Assembly: GCF_024231755.1 (NCBI RefSeq)
Contig: NZ_JAAEQH010000135.1
Location: 1-39,845 of the forward strand
DNA length: 39,845 nt
DNA from: Neptuniibacter sp.
Lineage (GTDB): Bacteria; Pseudomonadota; Gammaproteobacteria; Pseudomonadales; Balneatricaceae
Direction of reading: 5' to 3'
Numbering within the stretch: position 1 is the stretch's first letter; each line of letters begins with the position of its first letter. A program made the translations under genes and the position numbers. A model generated the notes under the pieces. It saw nothing but the letters and a program-made list of their open reading frames with translations. It was not told the DNA's origin and did not search any database. Shown piece after piece: positions 1-8,050 of this stretch.

Positions 1-1
1 A

Positions 2-253
2 TCTAGCCCGGATATTTAATGAAGAGATCGGAATTTCTGGGAAATATGGCTAAGCAATTGTTTTTATCTTTTACAGGGCCTTGGTGGTTCCAAGGCTCAA
101 GAAAGATGATAAAAAGTGCAACGCCAGATTTTTAAGAAAACAGATCAGTGATAGGTTGATTACATAGTGTAACTTGCTAATTATATGAGAAAACCAGCCA
201 CTATAAGGCTCGCAGTATATTTTAAAGCGGCTTCATGAAAAATCCGGGCTAGG
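2..253. mobile_element. MITE-like element with ~23-bp terminal inverted repeats
   Basis: The first bases (about 2-24) and bases 231-253 are inverted copies of each other. The core CTAGCCCGGAT at the left end matches ATCCGGGCTAG at the right end exactly, and the match continues inward through TTCAT with three or four mismatches. The interior of about 200 bases has no credible reading frame. Short non-coding elements with such ends are typical of MITEs mobilised by a transposase elsewhere in the genome. The CCTAG...CCGG ends remind me of IS1380-type ends, but I cannot confirm that. The left boundary touches the window edge, so the target duplication cannot be judged. Confidence 0.55.
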
Positions 254-264
254 CATTCTTAGGT

Positions 265-300
265 GGTGACCACCAGGGATAGCTATCCCAGGTAATCACC
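265..300. terminator. 36-nt imperfect palindrome downstream of rsgA
   Basis: This sequence folds on itself around a perfect 14-bp palindrome, GGGATAGCTATCCC, with outer arms GGTGA/TCACC and GGT/ACC. It lies directly after the rsgA stop on the minus strand, where a terminator is expected. No T-run follows it, so it may be a Rho-dependent 3' end, an mRNA-protecting hairpin or a protein site. Confidence 0.4.
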
Positions 301-316
301 TTGGTAAAGACTAAAT

Positions 317-1387
317 TCAGTCCCTTGATTTAAAACGTTTGGCACTGAGTTTTGCCTGTTTATAGAACTTACCTAAAGCCCTATCACTTTGACGACGCTG
401 AGCAATCGATTCATTATTACGAAGCTGTTCCAGCAACAATTTCTGGTAGTTTTCCAATCGACGTGGGTCTAATTTGCCCGCTTCGACTTCTGCTATCACA
501 GCACAGCCCGGTTCATTATGGTGGCCACAATCACCAAACCGGCAGTTTTTCGCCAGCTCGCTAATATCAGCAAAGGTGGCATGGATGCCCTCTTCACTGT
601 CCACAATCTGAAGCTCCCGCATCCCCGGCGTATCTAAAAGCAGACCGCCATCGGGGAGCAGATGTAAACTCCGCGATGTAGTGGTATGCCTTCCCTTGCT
701 ATCACTCTCGCGAATGGCGGCAGTATCCTGATCATCCGTACCTTTAAGCATATTGGTCAGGGTTGATTTACCTACGCCGGATGATCCAACCAGCGCAACC
801 GTTTGACCGTTACCGATCCAGGATTTAAGAACCGCTACTGACTCAGGATCAGTAGCATTAACCAGTTCCACCGAAAGTAACGGATGGCTTTGTTGCAGTT
901 GATCGAGATATTCCGAAGGGTCTGAGCTCAGGTCTTTTTTTGTCAGAACCAGTACAGCATGAATATTGGTTTCAGCCGCAATCGCCAGATAACGCTCGAT
1001 ACGGTTGAGATTAAAATCATCGTTGCAGGAACTGGTAATAAACAAGGTATCCAGATTGGCCGCGATTATCTGGATATAAGCCTGTTGGCCAGCCGCTTTA
1101 CGCTGAATCTGGCTTTTTCGCTCAAGTAATTTAAGCGGCTGAAAATCCGTATCCAGCATCAACCAGTCGCCTACAGTAGGATGATTTTCCGGTTCTTCAT
1201 TACGCCAGTGATAAGTTGATATCTGGACCTGTTGAGCATGGTTTTCACTGTCCATACCGATACAGTCAATCAGGTTACGCTGAACGCCGCTAACGCGAAA
1301 AGGCAGCTGTGTTTCTAGTTCATTAAGGGTGAGCTGAGACTGAAAAAAGTGGTTCCAGCCTAAGTCGATTAGGGTACTAATCTGCAT
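317..1387 (-). CDS. rsgA: Ribosome small-subunit-dependent GTPase A
   Basis: RsgA (YjeQ) is a cytoplasmic circularly permuted GTPase that checks late maturation of the 30S ribosomal subunit. The 356-residue protein has the permuted motif order of the family: an N-terminal OB-fold region, the G4 motif TKKD at 149-152, the P-loop GSSGVGKST at 201-209, the switch sequence KGRHTTTS near 231-238 and G3 DTPG at 252-255. A zinc-binding C-terminal domain follows with Cys282, Cys287, His289 and Cys295. Length is close to the E. coli protein. The ATG start has a modest GGGATAA ribosome site. It is transcribed away from a 560-base non-coding region holding a heptamer repeat and towards a strong hairpin. 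Identification is secure from motif order. Confidence 0.96.
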   Translation of the reverse strand: MQISTLIDLGWNHFFQSQLTLNELETQLPFRVSGVQRNLIDCIGMDSENHAQQVQISTYHWRNEEPENHPTVGDWLMLDTDFQPLKLLERKSQIQRKAAGQQAYIQIIAANLDTLFITSSCNDDFNLNRIERYLAIAAETNIHAVLVLTKKDLSSDPSEYLDQLQQSHPLLSVELVNATDPESVAVLKSWIGNGQTVALVGSSGVGKSTLTNMLKGTDDQDTAAIRESDSKGRHTTTSRSLHLLPDGGLLLDTPGMRELQIVDSEEGIHATFADISELAKNCRFGDCGHHNEPGCAVIAEVEAGKLDPRRLENYQKLLLEQLRNNESIAQRRQSDRALGKFYKQAKLSAKRFKSRD

Positions 1388-1741
<354 letters not shown>

Positions 1742-2146
1742 ACAGATGATAAATATGAGCTGTTTATTTTTGTTATCCATGCGTTGGAGACCTTGTGTTT
1801 AAAATAGGGTTCTGAGCCCGTAACTTGTTGACGTATATGGTATTCAAGAACAAATCAAAACAGCAGAACTAGATTTCAGAGGGAAAGGAAAGATTTCTGT
1901 TCACTAAGGCTGTTTTGTGCGATTAGCGGACATCACTGTTAGTTGCATTGAAGAATGATCTGATACATATTGGCGGCCTGTTCAAGATGATTCAATTGAT
2001 GATTGTACGTACTCATTTTTATCGGAGGAAAATGACGGTGCTGTCTATAAACCGCTTGTTGGTTCAAACCTCTACAATATCCCTTGCTCCCTCCTTTCAA
2101 GACGAGCGTATCTCCCTACTTCAAAGATACTGCTAAGGAATCTTAA
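1742..2146. other. Intergenic region before the lipoprotein gene
   Basis: No gene that I can support. The only open frame (about 62 codons from a TTG near 1948) has no ribosome site, domain or plausible composition. The region probably holds the promoter of the lipoprotein gene; a TTGACG at about 1828 is a possible -35 element without a convincing -10. Confidence 0.4.
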
Positions 2147-2635
2147 ATGTTGATTAGATGCTTATATTTAGTTTCATTCATTATATGCCTTCAAGGTTGT
2201 GTAGCAGCAGGTAAAGGAAAGGCTTTCCAAAGCATTGAATATGCTTCATCGCAAGAGGCAATATTATATCTATACAGGGATGATGATACTGCTGATTTTC
2301 GGAAGCCCGACATCCTTATCAATGGTAAACAGGTTACGGAACTGCCAAATAAAACCTATTACAGATTAGTGCTTGCACCAGGTAGATATAACATCCAAAC
2401 AAAATGGGCCTGGGATGTTGAAGTGCCTCCAATTGATTACGATCTGGAGTTAGTTGGAGGTGAGACTTACTTTGTTCGTTTATGGGCGGGGAGCAAAGAC
2501 GAAGGCCTTATCATTACAGGAATTCCCAGCTATCCAGTTATGCCTGATATGAGTTTTTTCTCTGCAGCTTTCTTACAAACAGAAGATGAAGCAATACCTG
2601 TTTTAAGTAAAACTCGAGCAGTTTCCGCTAATTAA
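2147..2635 (+). CDS. DUF2846-like lipoprotein
   Basis: A 162-residue envelope lipoprotein of unknown function. The first 17 residues form a hydrophobic signal ending in a lipobox, Leu-Gln-Gly-Cys, with Cys18 as the likely lipidated residue. The rest resembles DUF2846: a beta-rich body with a YLYRDDD segment near 43, a 'P-D-I-L-I-N-G-K' turn, an 'APGRYNI' segment near 78 and 'GGETYFVRLW' near 105. This pattern (substrate-like carbohydrate-binding-module fold, GxxYFVR) is common to small periplasmic-facing lipoproteins. The ATG at 2147 is preceded by AAGGA at good spacing. It stands alone, followed at 273 bases by a small membrane protein on the same strand. No function can be given beyond envelope location. 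Confidence 0.75.
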   Translation: MLIRCLYLVSFIICLQGCVAAGKGKAFQSIEYASSQEAILYLYRDDDTADFRKPDILINGKQVTELPNKTYYRLVLAPGRYNIQTKWAWDVEVPPIDYDLELVGGETYFVRLWAGSKDEGLIITGIPSYPVMPDMSFFSAAFLQTEDEAIPVLSKTRAVSAN

Positions 2636-2853
2636 AAGCCTGACAGCATTACAATCGTTTTTAAGCGGTTAAGGAAGCGAAACCTTATTTTCAAATGGTC
2701 TCTTTATGTCAGGTAGCTTGGATGCTAATTCCAACATTAAGTTGGTATACGATACAGCTGAGGCGTAAAGAAAGCTTAGGCAGCACTATGTAGATAGTGT
2801 GAATATAAGAGTTGGCCGCAAAGTGTCGGCACCTGACAATCTAACAGGAAGTT

Positions 2854-2885
2854 ATGCTCTGTCTCATTCCAAGAGAGCTGAGCAT
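2854..2885 (+). other. Hairpin in the leader of the small membrane protein
   Basis: ATGCTC pairs with GAGCAT, and inside it TCTC pairs with GAGA around a seven-base loop. It ends 22 bases before the next start codon, so it could influence translation. Otherwise nothing is known. Confidence 0.35.
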
Positions 2886-2907
2886 CACATATAAGGATTT
2901 CTGAAGT

Positions 2908-3141
2908 ATGGAAGACCTGCCACAAGATTCAGAAGCAAAAGTCATTCGCTTTATATGCGGCGCAATCATTGGCTTTTTTGCGACTCTAGTTACTTTTTAT
3001 CGAATCTTGCCCTTTACTTGGGATAACCCCATTGTTACTTGGTTATGTGTTGCCATTGGCACTTTCTTGGCGGGGTATTGGGCAATGAAATATGGTGACT
3101 ATTTTTGGAAGCACCTCATCAAAAGGTGGTGGTTTTGGTGA
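2908..3141 (+). CDS. Small two-helix inner-membrane protein
   Basis: A 77-residue protein of unknown function with a charged N-terminus (MEDLPQDSEAK), one hydrophobic helix at about 13-33, a short loop with PFTWDNP, a second helix at about 42-60 and a C-terminal tail unusually rich in Trp and Lys (KHLIKRWWFW). The ATG is preceded by AAGGATTT at a workable distance, which supports it being real. No family is recognised. The tail could lie at the membrane surface. It is separated from the lipoprotein gene by a stretch that may contain a decayed reading frame, so joint function is only a guess. Confidence 0.6.
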   Translation: MEDLPQDSEAKVIRFICGAIIGFFATLVTFYRILPFTWDNPIVTWLCVAIGTFLAGYWAMKYGDYFWKHLIKRWWFW

Positions 3142-3271
3142 GGATAACTTCAATGCCGCACTGTTACTTCCAATGTCGCTTATGTGTCGATAACTGCCCC
3201 AAGGGAACTAGCAATCCCCCTTAAAAAATAAAAAAAACTCCTAATTTCAGTTCCCTTTCACTTCCGCAGAT

Positions 3272-4186
3272 TTAGCCTTCTTCCGCTGCAAGAATCCTTA
3301 ACGCCACACCCGCTGCTGCAGTACGGTTCTCAACGCCAAGTTTAGGAAATAGCTGTTCTAAGTGTTTGTTTACCGTCCGGGGGCTCATACCGAGGATCTC
3401 AGCAATCTCTCGATTGGTTTTGCCGTTGGCTATCCAGTGCAGTACTTCTGACTCTCGATCAGTGATTGCCAGTTTATCTTTCAATAGTGCAGAACCAGAT
3501 AAGCGATCTCCATCGATTAGCCTGACCAGTATCTGATTATTCTCCTGAAGGGAAAGCAGTTTCAGCTCTATACTCTGCTCACCTTTTACCAATTTAATGT
3601 TTTTCTGGCTTAAGTTCGGCTCAGCTAGTACTGGAATCAGTTTGGGTGGTAACTCTTTTTTAAGCCAGGACTCGTCCATACCTGCACGGGCCAACTGCGC
3701 ATGCGCCTGAGGAGAGCCCCAGAGCACACTTCCAGCAAAGTTTAGAGTCATCAGGTACTGGCCACTGCTATCAAGTGCATTCTGCACATTAGTCGTTTGG
3801 CGGGCATTGTTAAGATGAACTTTCATACGAGCTAACAGTTCGCTCGGGTTGATTGGCTTTGTTAAGTAATCAACTCCACCAGCTTCCAGGCCTCTCACCA
3901 AGTCACAGGTATCGGTGAGTCCGGTCATAAATATCACTGGGATTGATGATAGTGAGGGATCTGCCTTCAGTGCTTCACAGGTTTCAAAGCCATCCATATT
4001 TGGCATGATGGCATCAAGCAGTATGATATCCGGGCGAATCCGTTTTGCGATGGTTAAAGCCTGCCGACCTTCTAGTGCGACTAAGACATCCATCCCCGCA
4101 TCTTCCAGCGCATCGTTAATCAAACTCAACGCATCGGGCGAGTCGTCCACAACCAAGACGATATCGTTGGAGATTTTCATATTCAT
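3272..4186 (-). CDS. LuxR-type two-component response regulator
   Basis: A 304-residue transcription factor. Residues 8-128 form a receiver domain with acidic pair Asp14-Asp15, phospho-acceptor Asp58 (LLDAIMP) and the conserved Lys in 'LTKPIN'. A divergent linker of about 100 residues follows, possibly a degenerate PAS-like sensor. Residues about 237-300 are a LuxR/NarL helix-turn-helix (TDRESEVLHWIANGKTNREI, then SPRTVNKHLEQLFPKLGV). The ATG at 4186 overlaps the stop codon of the upstream hybrid kinase gene by four bases (ATGA), so the two are translationally coupled and very probably form one signalling pair. Regulated genes are unknown; the nearby NosR-like and ErcA-like genes are candidates. 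Confidence 0.93.
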   Translation of the reverse strand: MNMKISNDIVLVVDDSPDALSLINDALEDAGMDVLVALEGRQALTIAKRIRPDIILLDAIMPNMDGFETCEALKADPSLSSIPVIFMTGLTDTCDLVRGLEAGGVDYLTKPINPSELLARMKVHLNNARQTTNVQNALDSSGQYLMTLNFAGSVLWGSPQAHAQLARAGMDESWLKKELPPKLIPVLAEPNLSQKNIKLVKGEQSIELKLLSLQENNQILVRLIDGDRLSGSALLKDKLAITDRESEVLHWIANGKTNREIAEILGMSPRTVNKHLEQLFPKLGVENRTAAAGVALRILAAEEG

Positions 4187-7100
4187 ATGCTTCCCGTCTC
4201 AATATGCTTTGCCAGCTTTTCCAACTGGAAGCCTTCACTTAGGTTCTTAAACGCGACAATAATATCCTCAGGCACTAACTCTTCCTCTTGAATACGCTTA
4301 AGACTGGCGCTTACACCTTTCTGATAACCCATCTCTGCATACGCCTTAAGCTCGAGGAATAATTCGTGCTGGTTAGGAAACTCTCTAGACAGCTCTATAG
4401 ATAATTTTCTAGACGACTCTCTAGGCGATAATGATTCGCCTGAGCTTTTGGTATCTATAGGTGTTATCTGAACTGGCTTGTTACTCGCTTCACTTCTATA
4501 AACCCATTTGATATCCAGATGCTGGCCTATTCTTTCTAGAAGCTGATGGTTGTTTACCGGTTTAACGAGGTAATCGTTGTAGTGATTACGATAAACACTC
4601 TTCTGGCTATCATCCTCGACATTGGCTGATAGCATTATGATAGGAGCAGTTATCTCCCTTTCACGAAGCGCTTCTGCCAACTCCAACCCACTGATTCCCG
4701 GCATCGATATATCAAGAAGGTAAAGGTCAGGCCGGTTAAAACTTATCAGTTCGAGTGCGTTTTCCCCATCGTAAGCTTCTACCACATTAAACCCGAGAGG
4801 GATTAGTAGGTCTGATAGCAAACCTCTGAGGATAGGATCGTCATCAGCGAGTAAGATTGTTCTCTGCAGGCCTTCATAACCCACGATCTGGCTGCGTTGC
4901 GAATCCTCAGACAAATTCTGCTCCACCCAGGGCAAAAGGAGACTGACCTTAAATTCACTACCCTTGCCCTGCTCACTTGTAACCTGCAGGTCGCCACCCA
5001 TGATTTCAGTAAGTAGCTTAACAATGGTTAGGCCCAGCCCTGTCCCCGGTAGATTGGCCGTTGCACTGTTTCTTACCCGCTCGAAGGGCTGAAAGATACG
5101 CTCCAGATTCTGTTGATCTATTCCCGGTCCGGTATCTCGGACAACAATTTCGGCAACCTGGTTTTTATAGCGTATTTCAAAATCCACCTGCCCCTTTTCC
5201 GTGTACTTAACTGCATTTGATAGCAGATTGATCAAAATCTGACGCAGGCGTTTTTCATCCGTCATTACGTAATCAGGTAAACGGCCTGTCACTTTATAAT
5301 TTAAAACCAACGATTTTTTATCTGCCTGGACCTTAAACATCTCAACCATCTGATCAATTAGCTCAGGCAGGTAAACCTGATTTCGGAACAAGTCCAAACG
5401 CCCAGCTTCAATCTTGGAGATATCCAGTAAACCTTCAATCAGGTCGGTCAGATACTGTCCGCTGCGGTGGATAATCTTAAGACCTCTTTTTTGGTCATGT
5501 TCTACATCTTCTTTTTCAGAGAGTAACTGCGCATAACCTAAAATCGATTGCAGAGGGGTTCGAAGTTCATGACTAATGCCCGTGAGATAGCGGCTTTTAG
5601 CTTCGTTAGCTCTTTCAGCCTGCTCTTTGGCTTCCTGGAGTTCTCGGTCGGTCTGCTCATGGGCATCAATTTCACGAGTTAGCTTGGTACTTTGCCGATT
5701 AGATTCTTTCTGGGCAGTAAGGCGGCTCTCATGGGCAAGTAGGAACAGCCAGGCAATGACCCCGGAGGTTATAAACAAGGTAACAAACAGAGTTATCAGG
5801 GCTTGCTCTAACAGAACAGCCTCACTCACTGAAGCAGGATCCATCTGATTGAAAATCAGAATCAACAGACCCGCTAGAAGGCTATTTGCCCCAATAACCA
5901 AAGCGATAAAACGCCCCAATCGCGAATAGAGTGTCCGCACATATTTCGCAGGTAAGTAGCGATATAACCCTCGCAAAAAGCTATGCGCTAGACCCGCTTT
6001 AGGTTTACAGGCATCGAGGCAGCGCACATCCAATGAGCAACACAGAGAGCAGATCGGTTGCTGATAAGCCGGGCAGTACGTCATATCCGGCATTTCAAAG
6101 TGATTTTCACAGATACCACATTGCACGGTCAGATTGGCTGCGGGGTGGATCAATTTCTGGCTGTGGCTAAGACCGTGGTTATGAGTACAACCATTGTCAG
6201 CTGTGAGCTCAGTTGCCTCACGCGCTAGGTAGTAACGCCCTTTAGTCACCGCAGCAATAACCGGCACACAAATCAAACAACTGAGTAGCGTTACAAAATG
6301 GCAAAGGTGCTTTGCTTCATCCCCAAATACACCAAGAAATGCCAGAAAACCTACCACCGTAGAGATCAACATGGAGCCGACACCCACTGGATTGATGTCA
6401 TAAAGGTGTGCCCTTTTGAACTCAATCTGTTTGGGGCTCAAACCCAGTGGCCGATTAATGAGTAGGTCTGCCGAAAGTGAACCCAACCAAGCTAAAGCTA
6501 AAATTGCAAACGTTCCAAGGATTGCCTCAAGTGCCTGATAGATTCCCAACTCCATCAACAACAATGCGATGGCCACATTGAAAACTAACCAAACAACGCG
6601 GCCTGGATGGCTGTGAGTGAGACGAGAAAAGAAATTAGACCAGGCAATAGAGCCGGCATAGGCATTGGTAACGTTAATCTTCATCTGGCAGAGGATAACC
6701 ATTACCGCTGCCAGAATAAGTGATAAAGCCGGCGACTGGGTTAGATCCTGAAACACTCGTTGATACATGAAAGTGGGATCTACAGCTTGATCAAATGGGA
6801 TCAATTGAGTAATCGCCAGATAAGCTAAAAAAGAGCCAAGTAGCATTTTGATCAGACCAACCCATACCCAGCCTGGGCCTGAAAGCACCATCCAAAACCA
6901 CCATTGCTTTCTGTTAGCTTTGGTTTTCAAAGGCATAAAACGGAGGTAATCCGCCTGTTCGCCTATCTGGGCAACGAGTGCAATTAATACTGAAACCGCA
7001 GCACCAAACAAAGCCAGATCAAAGCCACTGCTCTGGGGCAAATCGGGGACCGTATAATTTGTCCAGCCATCAAGTTGATCAAATTCATAAGTCAGCACTA

Positions 7101-7674
7101 CAACCACAGCCGAAACCTGCAGTAGCAGCCAAACAAACTGTGTGCCGAGTTGAAATTTACTAATCGCGGTAATGCCATGCGTCACTATAGGAATAACCGC
7201 AACTGCACAGATGATATAGCCGATAAACAAAGGGATGCCCATGAGGGCTTTTAGAGCCGAGGCTAAAATGGCCGCCTCTATGGCAAAGAAGATAAAGGTG
7301 AAAGAGGCATATATCAGCGATGTGATTGTAGAGCCTAGATAACCAAACCCCGCCCCCCTGGTGAGAAGGTCAATATCTAAGCCGTTTTTTGCACAGTGGT
7401 ATGCAATGGGGAAGCCGGTTATAAATAAGACAAGGCAAACAGCCAGCATCGCCCATAGGGTATTAGTAAAACCATAACTCAAGGTTACAGCTGCAGCTAA
7501 GCCTTCAAGAGCGAGAAATGAAGTAGCACCCAAGGCAGTCATACCCACCTTAGCTATGCTCATATGCCTACCACCTACGGCAGTAAACCGCAGGGCATAG
7601 TCCTCAAGAGTCTGGTTAGCTACCCACTTATTATAGTGTCGCCTCTCCTTCAGAATCCTTTGGCTAGCACTCAT
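4183..7674 (-). CDS. Hybrid histidine kinase with NCS1-permease-like sensor domain
   Basis: A membrane sensor kinase of 1163 residues from the ATG at 7674, which has GAGG just upstream; an in-frame start 13 codons earlier lacks support. Residues 1-485 form about twelve helices resembling the NCS1 (purine/cytosine permease) transporter family and probably sense or move a small nucleobase-like or other solute. Residues about 519-556 carry eight cysteines in CxxC and CC pairs (zinc or redox site). Two further helices follow near 590 and 630, then a coiled coil, HisKA with phospho-His702 (SHELRTPLQS), HATPase (N box near 820, DTGPGI, GTGLGL) and a receiver with Asp988 (DISMPG). A short C-terminal helical tail follows. 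It is coupled to the downstream response regulator. Confidence 0.93.
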   Translation of the reverse strand: MSASQRILKERRHYNKWVANQTLEDYALRFTAVGGRHMSIAKVGMTALGATSFLALEGLAAAVTLSYGFTNTLWAMLAVCLVLFITGFPIAYHCAKNGLDIDLLTRGAGFGYLGSTITSLIYASFTFIFFAIEAAILASALKALMGIPLFIGYIICAVAVIPIVTHGITAISKFQLGTQFVWLLLQVSAVVVVLTYEFDQLDGWTNYTVPDLPQSSGFDLALFGAAVSVLIALVAQIGEQADYLRFMPLKTKANRKQWWFWMVLSGPGWVWVGLIKMLLGSFLAYLAITQLIPFDQAVDPTFMYQRVFQDLTQSPALSLILAAVMVILCQMKINVTNAYAGSIAWSNFFSRLTHSHPGRVVWLVFNVAIALLLMELGIYQALEAILGTFAILALAWLGSLSADLLINRPLGLSPKQIEFKRAHLYDINPVGVGSMLISTVVGFLAFLGVFGDEAKHLCHFVTLLSCLICVPVIAAVTKGRYYLAREATELTADNGCTHNHGLSHSQKLIHPAANLTVQCGICENHFEMPDMTYCPAYQQPICSLCCSLDVRCLDACKPKAGLAHSFLRGLYRYLPAKYVRTLYSRLGRFIALVIGANSLLAGLLILIFNQMDPASVSEAVLLEQALITLFVTLFITSGVIAWLFLLAHESRLTAQKESNRQSTKLTREIDAHEQTDRELQEAKEQAERANEAKSRYLTGISHELRTPLQSILGYAQLLSEKEDVEHDQKRGLKIIHRSGQYLTDLIEGLLDISKIEAGRLDLFRNQVYLPELIDQMVEMFKVQADKKSLVLNYKVTGRLPDYVMTDEKRLRQILINLLSNAVKYTEKGQVDFEIRYKNQVAEIVVRDTGPGIDQQNLERIFQPFERVRNSATANLPGTGLGLTIVKLLTEIMGGDLQVTSEQGKGSEFKVSLLLPWVEQNLSEDSQRSQIVGYEGLQRTILLADDDPILRGLLSDLLIPLGFNVVEAYDGENALELISFNRPDLYLLDISMPGISGLELAEALREREITAPIIMLSANVEDDSQKSVYRNHYNDYLVKPVNNHQLLERIGQHLDIKWVYRSEASNKPVQITPIDTKSSGESLSPRESSRKLSIELSREFPNQHELFLELKAYAEMGYQKGVSASLKRIQEEELVPEDIIVAFKNLSEGFQLEKLAKHIETGSI

Positions 7675-8050
7675 CCCACCCTCTTTCCGCACCAAGAAAA
7701 AGCACAGAAGCACCAGAGCAGTGCAAATAAAAGCACGCTCAATTTACGTATGAGTTCTTGAAGTTCCCGTATATAGCCGTTTTGCAGATTTTCGGGGCAT
7801 CAACAACAGTTAATGCCAATTATTAGTGCAGCGTTTATGCCAAATTTGAAATTTGGTAGGAAGGGCTAGAAGAAGTAAAAAAATGCGCCCAAAAGAGTGG
7901 CTTTTAGAATCTCGAAATAACTGTTCGCTAAGCTCACACTTAACTGCCACTCTTTTGAAGAAACGCCCCATCACGAATTCAATCAACGTAATAAGGGCGA
8001 TTCTTTTTGAAATCTAGGGCCTGTTTAGCCCTAATAGGCTCTACCTAAAT
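7675..8050. promoter_or_regulatory. Kinase upstream region with two inverted repeats
   Basis: A 376-base region without a gene, upstream of the kinase gene and downstream of the NosR-like gene, both on the minus strand. It holds a perfect 17-bp palindrome, CCAAATTT-G-AAATTTGG (7840-7856), which looks like a dimeric regulator site. It also holds an 11-bp perfect inverted repeat, AAAAGAGTGGC at 7891-7901 and its complement at 7946-7956, with 44 bases between the arms. The latter may form the 3' end of the NosR-like transcript. Confidence 0.5.

Noticed and set aside
1948..2136. 62-codon open frame on the plus strand before the lipoprotein gene
   Set aside because: TTG start, no ribosome site, no family or signal, and its end runs into the leader of the lipoprotein gene.
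3201..3257. AAGGGAACT/AGTTCCCTT inverted repeat plus A/T runs between convergent genes
   Set aside because: The T-run lies inside the loop rather than after the stem in either direction, so I do not call a terminator.
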